A stretch of DNA of 64,000 nucleotides from Iodidimonas sp. SYSU 1G8 (lineage in GTDB: Bacteria > Pseudomonadota > Alphaproteobacteria > SMXS01). Under the pieces are notes generated by a model. The model was given only the letters and a program-made list of their open reading frames with translations, was not told where the DNA came from and made no database searches. Made by a program: the position numbers and the translations under genes. The first letter of the stretch is position 1. Every line of letters begins with the position of its first letter. The stretch spans positions 2,131,501 through 2,195,500 of the forward strand of contig NZ_JBBYXJ010000001.1 in assembly GCF_039655775.1 (NCBI RefSeq), read 5' to 3'. Below, piece by piece: positions 32,735-43,738 of the stretch.

Positions 32735-34138
32735 CTAGAAGTGGATGGCCTTGCCGGCGACGGCGAGGGCGGCTTCCTTCATGGTTTCCGACAGGGTCGG
32801 GTGCGCGTGGCAGGTCATGGCGATGTCCTCGGCGGAGGCATCGAATTCCATGGCCAGCACGGCTTCGGCGATCAGATTGCCGGCATCGGGGCCGACGATG
32901 TGAACGCCCAGGACGCGGTCGGTCTTGGCGTCCGACAGGATCTTGATGAAGCCTTCCGGATGCAAGCCAACCTTGGCCTTGGCATTGGCCATGAAGGGGA
33001 ACTTGCCGGCCTTGTAGTCGGCGCTGGCGCTTTTCAGTTCCTCTTCGGTCTTGCCGACCCAGGCCACTTCCGGCGCCGTGTAGATCACGCCCGGAATGGC
33101 GTTGTAGTTCACATGGCCGACCTTGCCGGCGATGGTGTCGGCGACGGCGACGCCCTCTTCCTCGGCCTTGTGGGCCAGCATCGGGCCGGCGGTCACGTCG
33201 CCGATGGCATAGATGCCGGAAACATTGGTGCGCCAGTGGTCGTCGGTCTTCACCAGGCCGCGGTCGGTCACCGTCACGCCCGCCTTGTCCAGGCCCAGAT
33301 TGGCCGTGTAGGCCTTCCGGCCGACGGAGACGAGCACGTAGTCCGCCTCAAGCACCTCGGCATCGCCGCCCTTGGCCGCCTCGATGCTGACCTTCAGGCC
33401 ATCGCCCGATGGCTCGACCTTGGTCACCTTGGTGCCGGTCTTGATGGTCATGCCCTGCTTGCGCAGGATCTTGTCGAATTCCTTGGCGACCTCGTTGTCG
33501 ACGCCGGGCACGATGCGGTCGAGGAACTCGACCACGGTGATCTTGGCGCCGAGACGGGCCCAGACCGAGCCCAGTTCGAGGCCGATGACGCCGCCGCCGA
33601 TCACCACCAGGTGCTTGGGCACTTCCGGCAGGGCGATCGCGCCGGTGGACGACACCACGCGCTTTTCATCGATCGTCACGCCCGGAATGGACGCGGGTTC
33701 GGAACCGGTGGCGATGATGATGTTCTTGGCCGTCACCGTGGAGGCAGAGCCGTCCTCGCCCTTCACCTCGACCGTGGTCTTGTCCTTGAAGCTGCCCCAG
33801 CCCTTCAGATAGTCGATCTTGTTCTTCTTGAAGAGGCCTTCGATGCCGCGGGTCAGGCCCTTCACGGTCTCGTCCTTGTAGGCCATCATCGCGGGCAGAT
33901 CGAGTTCGACCGCGCCGACCTTGACGCCGACCTTGGCATGGGTGTGGCTGGCCGCGTCGAAGGTTTCCGAGGCATGGAGCAGCGCCTTGGAGGGAATGCA
34001 GCCGACATTGAGGCAGGTGCCGCCCAGCGTGCCGCGGCCTTCGATACAGGCCACCTTCAGACCGTTCTGGGCCGCGCGGATCGCCGCCACATAACCGCCG
34101 GGGCCGCCGCCGATTACCACCACATCATATTCGCTCAT
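32735..34138 (-). CDS. lpd: Dihydrolipoyl dehydrogenase (E3)
   Basis: A 467-residue flavoprotein that reoxidises the lipoyl group of 2-oxoacid dehydrogenases. The FAD motif GGGPGGYVAA lies at 10-19, the redox disulfide in GGTCLNVGCIPSK (C42, C47), the NAD motif GGGVIGLELGSVW near 180 and the catalytic HAHPTLSE near 445. Downstream of sucB in the oxoglutarate dehydrogenase operon, it probably serves that complex. Confidence 0.98.
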   Translation of the reverse strand: MSEYDVVVIGGGPGGYVAAIRAAQNGLKVACIEGRGTLGGTCLNVGCIPSKALLHASETFDAASHTHAKVGVKVGAVELDLPAMMAYKDETVKGLTRGIEGLFKKNKIDYLKGWGSFKDKTTVEVKGEDGSASTVTAKNIIIATGSEPASIPGVTIDEKRVVSSTGAIALPEVPKHLVVIGGGVIGLELGSVWARLGAKITVVEFLDRIVPGVDNEVAKEFDKILRKQGMTIKTGTKVTKVEPSGDGLKVSIEAAKGGDAEVLEADYVLVSVGRKAYTANLGLDKAGVTVTDRGLVKTDDHWRTNVSGIYAIGDVTAGPMLAHKAEEEGVAVADTIAGKVGHVNYNAIPGVIYTAPEVAWVGKTEEELKSASADYKAGKFPFMANAKAKVGLHPEGFIKILSDAKTDRVLGVHIVGPDAGNLIAEAVLAMEFDASAEDIAMTCHAHPTLSETMKEAALAVAGKAIHF

Positions 34139-34174
34139 GTTTTCCCTCGTTTTATCTGTGTCCGCATCTGGCCG

Positions 34175-35476
34175 CTAGAGATCCAGCAGCAGGCGGTGCG
34201 GGTCTTCGAGACATTCCTTGACGCGGACCAGGAAGGTGACCGCCTCGCGTCCATCGACAATACGGTGATCGTAGGACAGGGCAAGGTACATCATGGGACG
34301 CACCACGATCTGGCCATCGACCACCACGGGCCGGTCCTGGACCTTGTGCATGCCCAGGATGCCGGACTGGGGCGGGTTCAGGATCGGCGTCGACATCAGG
34401 GACCCAAATACGCCGCCATTGGAGATCGTGAAGGTGCCGCCTTGCAGGTCTGCCAGCGCGAGTTTGCCGTCCCGCGCCTTCACGGCGGCCTCGCCAATGG
34501 CCTTTTCGATACCCGCCAGGCTCTTCTCGTCCACGTCGCGGATGACCGGCACGACCAGTCCCTGAGGCGCCGACACCGCCACGCCCACGTCATAGTGGTT
34601 CTTGTAGATGATGCTGTCACCATCCACCTCGGCATTGACCGACGGGATTTCCTTCAGCGCCATGACGCAGGCCTTGGCGAAGAACGACATGAAGCCCAGG
34701 CGCACGCCGTGCTTCTTCTCGAACAGGTCGCGGTACTGGTTGCGCACCTGGATCAGCGCGGTCATGTCCAGTTCGTTGAACGTGGTCAGCATGGCCGCCG
34801 TGTTCTGGGCTTCCTTCAGCCGCGCGGCGATGGTGCGCCGCAGGCGGCTCATCTGCACCCGTTCCTCGCGCTCCCCCGGCTCGCGCGGCGGCGCGGCGGG
34901 CTTGGCGGGCTGGGCCGCGGGCGCCTGGGCGGCGGGCGCGGCTTTCGGAGTCTCCAGCGCCTTGAGCACGTCGCCCTTGGTGATCCGGCCGCCGCGGCCC
35001 GTGCCCTCGATGGCGTTCGGGTCGAGCTTGGATTCCTCGACGAGGCGGGCGGCGGCGGGCGCCATGGACACGGCCTCGCGCGCGCGCATTTCCGGGTCGT
35101 GCTCCTCCGCGGGCGGCTCGGGCATGGCCGACGGCGCGGGCTCGGCGGGCGCCTTGGCCGCCGGGGCCGGCTTGGCCTCGGCCTTCGGCGCGGGCTTGCT
35201 CTCGGGTTTGGCCTCGGCCTTGGCGGCGGGCTTGCCCTCGCTGGCGCCGATGGAGCCGATCACGGCGCCAACCTGGACCGTATCGCCTTCCGCGACCTGG
35301 ATCTCGCCCAGCACGCCGGCCGCCGGGGCGTTGACCTCGACGGCGACCTTGTCGGTCTCGAGCTCGACCAGCGGCTCGTCCTGCGCGACGGCATCGCCAG
35401 GTTTCTTGTACCACTTGGCGACAGTGGCCTCGGTGATCGATTCGCCCAGCGTCGGTACGACGATATCCGTGGACAT
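34175..35476 (-). CDS. sucB: 2-oxoglutarate dehydrogenase E2, dihydrolipoyl succinyltransferase
   Basis: A 433-residue E2. One lipoyl domain (1-75) has the lipoylated Lys in [10 protein letters not shown] (K43), then an Ala/Pro/Lys-rich linker, a peripheral subunit-binding domain ([20 protein letters not shown], about 135-165), and the catalytic core ending in [13 protein letters not shown] with the active-site His and Asp. Shared operon with sucA upstream and lpd downstream identifies the substrate as succinyl rather than acetyl. Confidence 0.97.
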   Translation of the reverse strand: MSTDIVVPTLGESITEATVAKWYKKPGDAVAQDEPLVELETDKVAVEVNAPAAGVLGEIQVAEGDTVQVGAVIGSIGASEGKPAAKAEAKPESKPAPKAEAKPAPAAKAPAEPAPSAMPEPPAEEHDPEMRAREAVSMAPAAARLVEESKLDPNAIEGTGRGGRITKGDVLKALETPKAAPAAQAPAAQPAKPAAPPREPGEREERVQMSRLRRTIAARLKEAQNTAAMLTTFNELDMTALIQVRNQYRDLFEKKHGVRLGFMSFFAKACVMALKEIPSVNAEVDGDSIIYKNHYDVGVAVSAPQGLVVPVIRDVDEKSLAGIEKAIGEAAVKARDGKLALADLQGGTFTISNGGVFGSLMSTPILNPPQSGILGMHKVQDRPVVVDGQIVVRPMMYLALSYDHRIVDGREAVTFLVRVKECLEDPHRLLLDL

Positions 35477-35494
35477 TCGGCCGGTCCTTTCTTG

Positions 35495-38398
35495 TTAACC
35501 CAACAAAGCGTCATGGACGAGCTTGGCCTGCTGCGCCTGATGGCGCGCGAGCAAGCCAGTCGCCGGAGACGCGGCCGCCGGCCTCCCCACATACACGGGC
35601 CGCTTCACGAAATGGTCCAGATCCTCCAGCGTCTTCTCGATGAAGGGCTCGACGAAGGTCCAGGCGCCCATGTTCTGGGGTTCTTCCTGGCACCAGACGA
35701 TCTTGGCGCGCGGGAAGCGCTCGATCTCTTCCGCCAGCGAATCGCCGGGGAACGGATAGAGCTGCTCGACGCGCAGCAGATAGACGTCGTTCAGGCCCTT
35801 GGCGTCCCGCTCCTCGAGCAGGTCGTAGTAGACCTTGCCCGAGCAGATGACGACGCGGCTGATCTCGTCATCGGGCTTCAGCTTGATGAAGCCTGTCTTT
35901 TCGGTCTGGGCATGGTCCCACATGATCCGGTGGAACGACGTGCCGCGCGCCATGTCGCTGAGGTGGGAGACGCAGAGCTTGTGCCGAAGCAGGCTCTTGG
36001 GCGTCATCAGGATCAGCGGCTTGCGGAACTCGCGGTGCATCTGCCGGCGCAGGATGTGGAAATAGTTGGCCGGCGTCGTGCAGTTCGCCACCTGCCAGTT
36101 GTCTTCCGCCGACATCTGCAGATAGCGCTCCAGACGGGCCGAGGAATGCTCCGGCCCCTGACCTTCGAAACCGTGCGGCAGCAGCAGGACCAGCCCGCTC
36201 ATGCGCAGCCACTTCAGCTCGCCGGCGGCGAGGAACTGGTCGATGATGACCTGCGCGCCATTGGCGAAGTCGCCGAACTGGGCTTCCCACAGCACGAGCG
36301 TATTGGGCTCGGCCAGCGTGTAGCCGTACTCGAAGCCCATCACCGCCGCCTCGGACAGCATGGAATCGATGACCTCGAACTTGCTGTCTTCCTTGAGCGT
36401 GTCGAGCGGCGTGTAGCGCTCGCCGGTCACCTGGTCGGTGAAGACCGCGTGACGCTGCGAGAAGGTGCCCCGGCCCGAATCCTGGCCCGACAGGCGGACG
36501 CCGAAGCCCTCGTCGAGCAGCGAGCCGAACGCCAGCGCCTCCGCGGTGGCCCAGTCGATGCCGGTGCCGCTTTCCAGGGTCTCGCGCTTGCGGTCGAGCT
36601 GGCGCTGCAGCGTGCGATGGACGGTAAAGCCGGGCGGCGCCGTGGTCAGCGTCTCGATCAGCCGGCGCAGCGTGTTCACGTCCTCGGCGGTGCGGCCGCG
36701 CCGCACGGTGCCGCGCGCCCGCTTCAGCCCGGCCCAGCGGCCTTCCAGCCAGTCGGCCTTGTTCGGCTTGAACGATTCGGCGACCTCGAACTCCATTTCC
36801 AGCATGGCGCGGAACTCGTCGCGCATGCGCTTGGCTTCCTCGTCGTCGACCAGTCCTTCCTCGGCGAGGCGGCGCGCGTAGATCTGCGTCACCGACTGCT
36901 GGGACTTGATCCGCTGGTACATCAGCGGCTGGGTGAACATGGGCTCGTCGGTTTCGTTGTGACCGAACCGGCGGTAGCAGAACATGTCGATGACCACGTC
37001 CTTCTTGAACCGCTGCCGGAACTCGGTGGCGATCTTGGAGACGTGCACGACCGCTTCCGGATCGTCGCCATTCACGTGAAAAATCGGCGCCTGGATGCCC
37101 TTGGCGATGTCCGACGGATAGGGCGACGAGCGCGAATACATCGGCGAGGTGGTGAAGCCGATCTGGTTGTTCACGATGAAGTGGATCGTGCCGCCCGTGC
37201 GGTAGCCCTTCAGTTGGCTGAGGCCGAGGCATTCGGGCACGAGGCCCTGACCGGCGAACGCCGCGTCACCGTGCAGCAGCAGGCCCATCACCTCGCTGCG
37301 CGAGGTATCGCCGCGCTGGTCCTGCTTGGCGCGGACCTTGCCCATGACGACCGGATCGACGGCCTCCAGATGGGACGGGTTGGCCGACAGGGACAGATGC
37401 ACGGTGTTGCCGTCGAACTCGCGGTCGGCCGAGCTGCCCAGATGGTATTTCACGTCGCCCGAGCCTTCGACCTCGTCCGGCGTGGACGAGCCGCCGCGGA
37501 ACTCGTTGAAGATCGCCCGGTACGGCTTCTGCATCACGTTGGCGAGCACGTTGAGGCGGCCGCGGTGCGGCATGCCGATGGCGATTTCCTTCACGCCCAG
37601 TGCCCCGGCCCGCTTGATGATCGCCTCGAGCGCCGGAATCGTCGCCTCGCCGCCATCAAGGCCGAAGCGTTTGGTACCCGTGTACTTGACGTTCAGGAAC
37701 TGCTCGAAGGATTCGGCCTCGATCACCTTCTGCAGGATCGCCTGCTTGCCCATGTCGGTGAAGGATACGTATTTGTCACGTCCTTCCATGCGCTCCTGGA
37801 TCCAGGCCTTCTCCTCGGGCTCGGAGATGTGCATGTATTCGACGCCGATGGTGCCGCAATAGGTGCGCTCGAGCAGTTCAACGATCTCGCGCAGGGTGGC
37901 CATCTCCAGGCCCAGCACGTTGTCGAGATAGATCGGACGGTCGAGGTCGGCTTCCTTGAAGCCATAGGATTCCGGGTCCAGCTCCGGATGATCGGGCGAC
38001 ACCGCGAGACCGAGAGGGTCCAGCTTGGCGTGCAGATGCCCGCGCACGCGGTAGGCGCGAATCAGCATCAACGCCCGCAGGGAATCGATCGTCGCCGCGC
38101 GGACTTCCTTCTGGCCGACCGGCTGGCCCTTGGGCGCGGCTTTGGCGGGAGACGGCGCGCCCGGATCGAGCGCCGCCGTCATGTCGCCATTGGCGGGCGG
38201 CGGCCAGTCGGACCGCTGCCAGGATGGGCCGTCATCGCGCTTCACGGACGTGGCGGCGCCGGTCGACAGGCTGTCGAACCAAGCGCGCCATTCCGGATCC
38301 ACGGACCCGGGGTCGCGTTCATAGCGATGATAGAGGGTTTCAAGAAAGGGCGCGTTGGCCCCGTTCAGAATAGCCGACAGTTCGGGATTTAGATCCAT
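35495..38398 (-). CDS. sucA: 2-oxoglutarate dehydrogenase E1 (thiamine-diphosphate)
   Basis: A 967-residue E1 decarboxylating 2-oxoglutarate. The N-terminal E2-binding segment contains NAPFLETLYHRYERDP, and the ThDP domain has GMPHRGRLNVLANVM near 280, the GDAAFAGQG metal motif, HFIVNNQIGFTTSP and FCYRRFGHNETDEP. The C-terminal half carries RGTFSQRHAVF and LLLPHGFEGQGPEHSSARLER. All are typical of SucA. Full length. It leads the sucAB-lpd transcript or follows sucCD. Confidence 0.98.
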   Translation of the reverse strand: MDLNPELSAILNGANAPFLETLYHRYERDPGSVDPEWRAWFDSLSTGAATSVKRDDGPSWQRSDWPPPANGDMTAALDPGAPSPAKAAPKGQPVGQKEVRAATIDSLRALMLIRAYRVRGHLHAKLDPLGLAVSPDHPELDPESYGFKEADLDRPIYLDNVLGLEMATLREIVELLERTYCGTIGVEYMHISEPEEKAWIQERMEGRDKYVSFTDMGKQAILQKVIEAESFEQFLNVKYTGTKRFGLDGGEATIPALEAIIKRAGALGVKEIAIGMPHRGRLNVLANVMQKPYRAIFNEFRGGSSTPDEVEGSGDVKYHLGSSADREFDGNTVHLSLSANPSHLEAVDPVVMGKVRAKQDQRGDTSRSEVMGLLLHGDAAFAGQGLVPECLGLSQLKGYRTGGTIHFIVNNQIGFTTSPMYSRSSPYPSDIAKGIQAPIFHVNGDDPEAVVHVSKIATEFRQRFKKDVVIDMFCYRRFGHNETDEPMFTQPLMYQRIKSQQSVTQIYARRLAEEGLVDDEEAKRMRDEFRAMLEMEFEVAESFKPNKADWLEGRWAGLKRARGTVRRGRTAEDVNTLRRLIETLTTAPPGFTVHRTLQRQLDRKRETLESGTGIDWATAEALAFGSLLDEGFGVRLSGQDSGRGTFSQRHAVFTDQVTGERYTPLDTLKEDSKFEVIDSMLSEAAVMGFEYGYTLAEPNTLVLWEAQFGDFANGAQVIIDQFLAAGELKWLRMSGLVLLLPHGFEGQGPEHSSARLERYLQMSAEDNWQVANCTTPANYFHILRRQMHREFRKPLILMTPKSLLRHKLCVSHLSDMARGTSFHRIMWDHAQTEKTGFIKLKPDDEISRVVICSGKVYYDLLEERDAKGLNDVYLLRVEQLYPFPGDSLAEEIERFPRAKIVWCQEEPQNMGAWTFVEPFIEKTLEDLDHFVKRPVYVGRPAAASPATGLLARHQAQQAKLVHDALLG

Positions 38399-38409
38399 GC
38401 TCCTGGTCC

Positions 38410-38432
38410 GGCGCCGGATTTCAGCCGGCGCC
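38410..38432 (-). other. GC-rich hairpin between sucD and sucA
   Basis: GGCGCCGG and CCGGCGCC with a 7-nt loop lie in the 70-nt gap between sucD and sucA. There is no U tract, so it more likely affects mRNA processing or stability than termination. Confidence 0.45.
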
Positions 38433-38468
38433 CCTTCACGTTATCAGGCCGCCGGCATCCCCTCCGGA

Positions 38469-39344
38469 TCAGCCCCTCAAAAGCTCCATCAAGGTCGTGC
38501 CCAGCGCGGCCGGGGATTCGGACACCCGGATTCCCGCCGACCGCATGGCCTCGATCTTGTCTTCCGCGCCGCCCTGACCGCCGGAAATGATCGCGCCGGC
38601 ATGACCCATGCGGCGGCCCGGAGGAGCGGTACGACCGGCGATGAAACCCACCACCGGCTTCTTGATCTTCGACGACTTCAGGAATTCCGCCGCCTCTTCC
38701 TCGGCCGAGCCGCCGATCTCGCCGATCATGATGATCGACTCGGTGGCGTCGTCCTTCAGGAACAGCTCCAGCACGTCGATGAAGTTGGTGCCGTTGACCG
38801 GATCACCGCCGATACCGACGCAGGTGCTCTGGCCCAGGCCGACCGCCGTGGTCTGCGCCACCGCTTCATAGGTAAGCGTGCCCGAACGGGAAACAACGCC
38901 CACCGAACCCGGCTTGTGGATATGGCCCGGCATGATGCCGATCTTGCACTGGTTCGGCGTGATGACGCCCGGGCAGTTCGGGCCGATCAGGCGGGTGCCG
39001 CTGTTCTGCAGCGCGCGCTTCACCTTCACCATGTCCAGCACCGGGATGCCTTCGGTGATGCACACCGCGAGGCGGATGCCGGCGTCGATGGCTTCCAGGA
39101 TGGCGTCGGCCGCGAAGGGCGGCGGGACGTAGATGACCGAGGCGTCGGCGCCGGTCTTCTCGACCGCGTCGGCGACCGTGTCGAAGACGGGCAGGTCAAG
39201 GTGCAGCGTGCCGCCCTTGCCGGGGGTGACGCCGCCGACCATCTTGGTACCGTAGGCGATCGCCTGTTCCGAATGGAAGGTGCCTTGCGAGCCGGTGAAG
39301 CCCTGGCAGATGACCTTGGTATTGCTGTCGACCAGAACGGCCAT
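38469..39344 (-). CDS. sucD: Succinyl-CoA synthetase alpha subunit
   Basis: A 291-residue subunit with the CoA-binding Rossmann fold ([17 protein letters not shown]) and the phosphorylated His in [13 protein letters not shown] near residue 245. [10 protein letters not shown] is the other ligase-CoA signature. Substrate-level phosphorylation in the TCA cycle together with sucC, which ends 2 nt before it. Confidence 0.98.
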   Translation of the reverse strand: MAVLVDSNTKVICQGFTGSQGTFHSEQAIAYGTKMVGGVTPGKGGTLHLDLPVFDTVADAVEKTGADASVIYVPPPFAADAILEAIDAGIRLAVCITEGIPVLDMVKVKRALQNSGTRLIGPNCPGVITPNQCKIGIMPGHIHKPGSVGVVSRSGTLTYEAVAQTTAVGLGQSTCVGIGGDPVNGTNFIDVLELFLKDDATESIIMIGEIGGSAEEEAAEFLKSSKIKKPVVGFIAGRTAPPGRRMGHAGAIISGGQGGAEDKIEAMRSAGIRVSESPAALGTTLMELLRG

Positions 39345-39346
39345 GA

Positions 39347-40516
39347 TTACTGCTCCTCACGAACGGCTTTGGCGACCTTGGCGGCCGCGTCGGCCAGATC
39401 GTCGGCCGAGGTGATGGCGAGGCCCGATTCGGCCAGGATCTGCTTGCCCAGGTCCACGTTGGTGCCCGCGAGGCGAACGACCAGCGGCACGTCGAGGCTG
39501 ACTTCCTTGGCCGCCGACACGATGCCCTCGGCAATGATGTCGCAGCGCATGATGCCGCCGAAGATGTTGACCAGGATGGCTTCCACGTTCGGATCGGACA
39601 GGATGATCTTGAACGCTTCGGTCACGCGCTCCTTGGTCGCGCCGCCGCCCACGTCGAGGAAGTTGGCGGGCGCTTCGCCATAGAGCTTGATGATGTCCAT
39701 GGTCGCCATGGCCAGACCGGCGCCATTGACCATGCAGCCGATGCTGCCGTCGAGCTTGATGTAGTTCAGCTCGTGCTTGGCGGCTTCCAGCTCCATCGGA
39801 TCCTCTTCGTCGGGATCGCGCAGCGCCACCACGTTCTTGTGGCGGAACAGGGCGTTGGAATCGAAGTTCATCTTGGCGTCGAGCGGGATGATCGTGTCCG
39901 CGCCGGTGACGACCAGCGGATTGATCTCGAGCATCGAGGCGTCGAGTTCGATGAACGCACGGTACAGCGACTGGATCAGCTTGCCGGCTTCGCCCACCTG
40001 CTTGCCGGTGAGGCCGAGGCCGAACGCGATCTGGCGGGTGTGGAAACCCTGCAGGCCGGTGACCGGATCGATGTAGATCGTCTTGATCTTCTCGGGCGTG
40101 TGCGCGGCCACCTCTTCGATGTCCATGCCGCCTTCGGTCGAGGCCATGATGGCGACGCGCGACGTGCCGCGATCGACCAGCAGCGCCAGGTACAGCTCGC
40201 GGCGGATGTCACAGCCGTCCTCGATGTAGACGCGCTTGACTTCCTTGCCCTTTGGGCCGGTCTGGTGGGTGACCAGGGTCATGCCGATCATCTGCTGCGC
40301 GGTCTCGCGCACGGCATCGGTCGACTTGACCACCTTCACGCCGCCGCCCTTGCCGCGGCCGCCAGCGTGGATCTGCGCCTTCACGACCCAGACCGGGCCG
40401 CCCAGTTCCTTGGCTTTCGCCTCGGCTTCTTCCGGCGTGTAGGCGACGCCGCCGGCCAAGACCGGTACGCCGAATTCCTTGAGGAGGGCTTTCGCCTGGT
40501 ATTCGTGGATATTCAT
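39347..40516 (-). CDS. sucC: Succinyl-CoA synthetase beta subunit
   Basis: A 389-residue ATP-grasp subunit starting [19 protein letters not shown]. It has [26 protein letters not shown] near 200 and the C-terminal phosphate-loop [15 protein letters not shown]. Normal length. It lies about 85 nt downstream of mdh and directly before sucD. Confidence 0.98.
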   Translation of the reverse strand: MNIHEYQAKALLKEFGVPVLAGGVAYTPEEAEAKAKELGGPVWVVKAQIHAGGRGKGGGVKVVKSTDAVRETAQQMIGMTLVTHQTGPKGKEVKRVYIEDGCDIRRELYLALLVDRGTSRVAIMASTEGGMDIEEVAAHTPEKIKTIYIDPVTGLQGFHTRQIAFGLGLTGKQVGEAGKLIQSLYRAFIELDASMLEINPLVVTGADTIIPLDAKMNFDSNALFRHKNVVALRDPDEEDPMELEAAKHELNYIKLDGSIGCMVNGAGLAMATMDIIKLYGEAPANFLDVGGGATKERVTEAFKIILSDPNVEAILVNIFGGIMRCDIIAEGIVSAAKEVSLDVPLVVRLAGTNVDLGKQILAESGLAITSADDLADAAAKVAKAVREEQ

Positions 40517-40601
40517 GCTGATGCTCTTTGCGTTTCCTCGCGGTCCCGGTTCGCGGACCCCGCGGTGCTTATATCACCGTGCGAATGACTGACAACCGCG
40601 A

Positions 40602-41606
<1,005 letters not shown>

Positions 41607-41650
41607 TTAACGCGAATTTTGACCGCCCGCAAGAGCGAGAATTGGACTTT

Positions 41651-41669
41651 ACTGTCTATTATATAGACA
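41651..41669. repeat. AT-rich inverted repeat at the zapE-mdh junction
   Basis: CTGTCTAT and ATAGACAG are separated by TAT, an 8-3-8 palindrome overlapping the zapE stop codon and lying about 20 bp upstream of the presumed mdh -35 element. It could be an operator for mdh or a weak terminator of zapE; there is no T tract. Confidence 0.5.
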
Positions 41670-42843
41670 GGTCTGTAGTGTTGTAGCGGGTCGGCGCGAA
41701 TTCGAAGTAATCATGGCTCTGCATCTCGAGCAGACGCGACACCGTCCGCTCGAATTCAAAGCTTCCGTCGCCCGCCGGGTACAGTTCGTCGGGCCGCGTG
41801 GCCGCCGAGCAGACCAGCTTGACCCGGTTGTCGTACAGCGCGTCGATGAGCGTGACGAAACGTTTCGCCTCGTTCCGTTTTTCCGGCCCCATCCGGGGAA
41901 TGCCCGCCAGGATGACCGTGTGGAACGCAGCGGCGATGGCCAGATAGTCGGCCGCGCCGAGCGGCCGGGCGCACAGTTCCGAAAAGGTGAAGCGGGCCAC
42001 GCCCTTGGCCGCCTCGGTCACCGGCAGCGCGCGTCCCTGCATCACCTGCAGGATGACCGGCTCGCCCCTCGGCAGGTCCGTCAGCGCGGTGAAGCTTTCG
42101 TCCAGTTCCCGTTCCGACTGCGGGCCGAGCGGCACGTGGTAGACCGGCATATCGCGGATTCGCTCCATCCGGTAATCGGTTGGCGAGGCGAGATGCAGCA
42201 CGTCGAATTCTGTCTTGAGCATGTCGATGGACGGCAGGAAGAGCTGCCGGTTGAGCCCCCCTTCATACAGGTCGGCGGGCGCCCGGTTGGAGGTGATGAC
42301 AATGACCACCCCCAGATCGAGCAGCGCCCGGAACAGACGGCCAAGGATCATGGCGTCGGCCACGTCGGTGACCTGGAACTCGTCGAAGCAGAGCAGCATT
42401 GCTTCACGCGCAATACTGGCCGCCACCGGAGCGATCGGGTCGTCGGCCTCGAATCCCTCCGCCCGGCGCTCCGCCGCCGACAGCTTGCGCCAGCGATGCA
42501 CCCGCTCGTGAACTTCCAGCATGAAGGCGTGGAAATGGACCCGGCGCTTGGGCGCGAACGCGGTCGAGGCGAAGAACAGGTCCATCAGCATGGACTTGCC
42601 GCGCCCCACCCCGCCATAGATGTACAGGCCTTGCGGCGACTCCTGCCGTTCGCGGCGGAACAGGCTGCGCCAGCCGCCATTCTTGCCCGGCTGATAGGTC
42701 CTGAGCCGGCTGTGCAGGACCTCCAGCTTTTCCGCCGCCAGTTCCTGCGCGTCATCATGGGTCAGCGTCCCGTCGGCGACGAGCGCACGGTAGCCATTGA
42801 GCGGGCTGGAGAATTTCAGGGTCGCGGGAACTTGGGGCTTCAT
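41659..42843 (-). CDS. zapE: Cell-division ATPase ZapE / AFG1-like
   Basis: A 394-residue AAA-type ATPase. Walker A is GGVGRGKSMLMDLFF near residue 78 and Walker B LLCFDEFQVTD near 150; VHFHAFMLEVH and ITSNRAPADLYEGGLNR are AFG1/ZapE family blocks. ZapE modulates FtsZ rings in enterobacteria; the mitochondrial homologue handles respiratory-chain subunits, which fits the position between sdh and mdh genes seen in many alphaproteobacteria. Confidence 0.93.
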   Translation of the reverse strand: MKPQVPATLKFSSPLNGYRALVADGTLTHDDAQELAAEKLEVLHSRLRTYQPGKNGGWRSLFRRERQESPQGLYIYGGVGRGKSMLMDLFFASTAFAPKRRVHFHAFMLEVHERVHRWRKLSAAERRAEGFEADDPIAPVAASIAREAMLLCFDEFQVTDVADAMILGRLFRALLDLGVVIVITSNRAPADLYEGGLNRQLFLPSIDMLKTEFDVLHLASPTDYRMERIRDMPVYHVPLGPQSERELDESFTALTDLPRGEPVILQVMQGRALPVTEAAKGVARFTFSELCARPLGAADYLAIAAAFHTVILAGIPRMGPEKRNEAKRFVTLIDALYDNRVKLVCSAATRPDELYPAGDGSFEFERTVSRLLEMQSHDYFEFAPTRYNTTDLSI

Positions 42844-42852
42844 GGAGTCCGC

Positions 42853-42886
42853 AAAAGAAAACGGCGGTCCAACCGTGACCGCCGTT
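42853..42886 (-). terminator. Rho-independent terminator of sdhCDAB
   Basis: A 10-bp stem AACGGCGGTC/GACCGCCGTT with a 7-nt loop, followed on the minus strand by TTCTTTTGC. It lies between sdhB and zapE. Confidence 0.82.
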
Positions 42887-42934
42887 CGCTATCTACAGGC
42901 GCGGCAAGGGCCGCGCAACCGGTCATGACGCGGG

Positions 42935-43714
42935 TCAGACCCGACGTTCGACCATCAGCTTCTTGATTTCCGCGATCGCCTTGGCCGGATTGAGGCCCTT
43001 CGGGCAGGCATGGGCGCAGTTCATGATGGTGTGGCAGCGATAGAGGCGGAACGGGTCCTCGAGGTTGTCGAGGCGCTCGCCGGTGTGCTCGTCACGGCTG
43101 TCGGCGATCCAGCGATAAGCCTGGAGCAGCACGGCCGGCCCGAGGTAACGGTCCTGGTTCCACCAGTAGGACGGGCACGAGGTGGAGCAGCAGGCGCACA
43201 GGATGCACTCGTAGAGGCCGTCCAGCTTGCGCCGGTCTTCCTCGCTCTGCAGCCGCTCGCGCGCCGGCGCCGGGCTTTCGGTCTTCATCCACGGCTCGAT
43301 GGAAGCGTACTGGGCATAGAAGTTGGTCAGGTCCGGCACCAGGTCCTTCACCACTTCCATGTGCGGCAGCGGGGTGATGGACACGTCGCCCTTCACCTCG
43401 TCCATGCCCATGGTGCAGGCGAGGCCGTTCTTGCCGTCGATGTTCATGGCACACGAGCCGCAGACGCCTTCACGGCACGAGCGGCGGAAGGTCAAGGTCG
43501 AGTCCATCTCGTTCTTGATCTTGATCAGCGCGTCGAGAACCATAGGACCGCACGTGTCCAGGTCCACCTCGTAGGTATCCATGCGCGGGTTCTGGCCATC
43601 GTCCGGATTCCAGCGATAGACGTTGAACTTGCGCACCCGCGTGGCACCTTCCGGCGCCTTGTAGGTCTTGCCTTTGCCGACCTTGGAGTTCTTCGGCAGG
43701 GAAAATTCGACCAT
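42935..43714 (-). CDS. sdhB: Succinate dehydrogenase iron-sulfur subunit
   Basis: A 259-residue electron-transfer subunit. The N-terminal [2Fe-2S] domain shows [21 protein letters not shown] near residue 75-95 (split Cys motif), and the C-terminal ferredoxin domain has [18 protein letters not shown] near 165 and [18 protein letters not shown] near 225 for the 4Fe and 3Fe clusters. Third in function order, last in the sdhCDAB operon. Confidence 0.98.
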   Translation of the reverse strand: MVEFSLPKNSKVGKGKTYKAPEGATRVRKFNVYRWNPDDGQNPRMDTYEVDLDTCGPMVLDALIKIKNEMDSTLTFRRSCREGVCGSCAMNIDGKNGLACTMGMDEVKGDVSITPLPHMEVVKDLVPDLTNFYAQYASIEPWMKTESPAPARERLQSEEDRRKLDGLYECILCACCSTSCPSYWWNQDRYLGPAVLLQAYRWIADSRDEHTGERLDNLEDPFRLYRCHTIMNCAHACPKGLNPAKAIAEIKKLMVERRV

Positions 43715-43738
43715 CCCGAGCGATCCTTATCCTGAGCC

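Noticed and set aside
32741-38392. An open plus-strand frame of about 1,880 codons opposite lpd, sucB and sucA
   Set aside because: It is an antisense frame kept open by GC-rich codon bias; its translation is low-complexity Gly/His/Asp/Arg sequence with no domains, and the minus-strand genes are certain.
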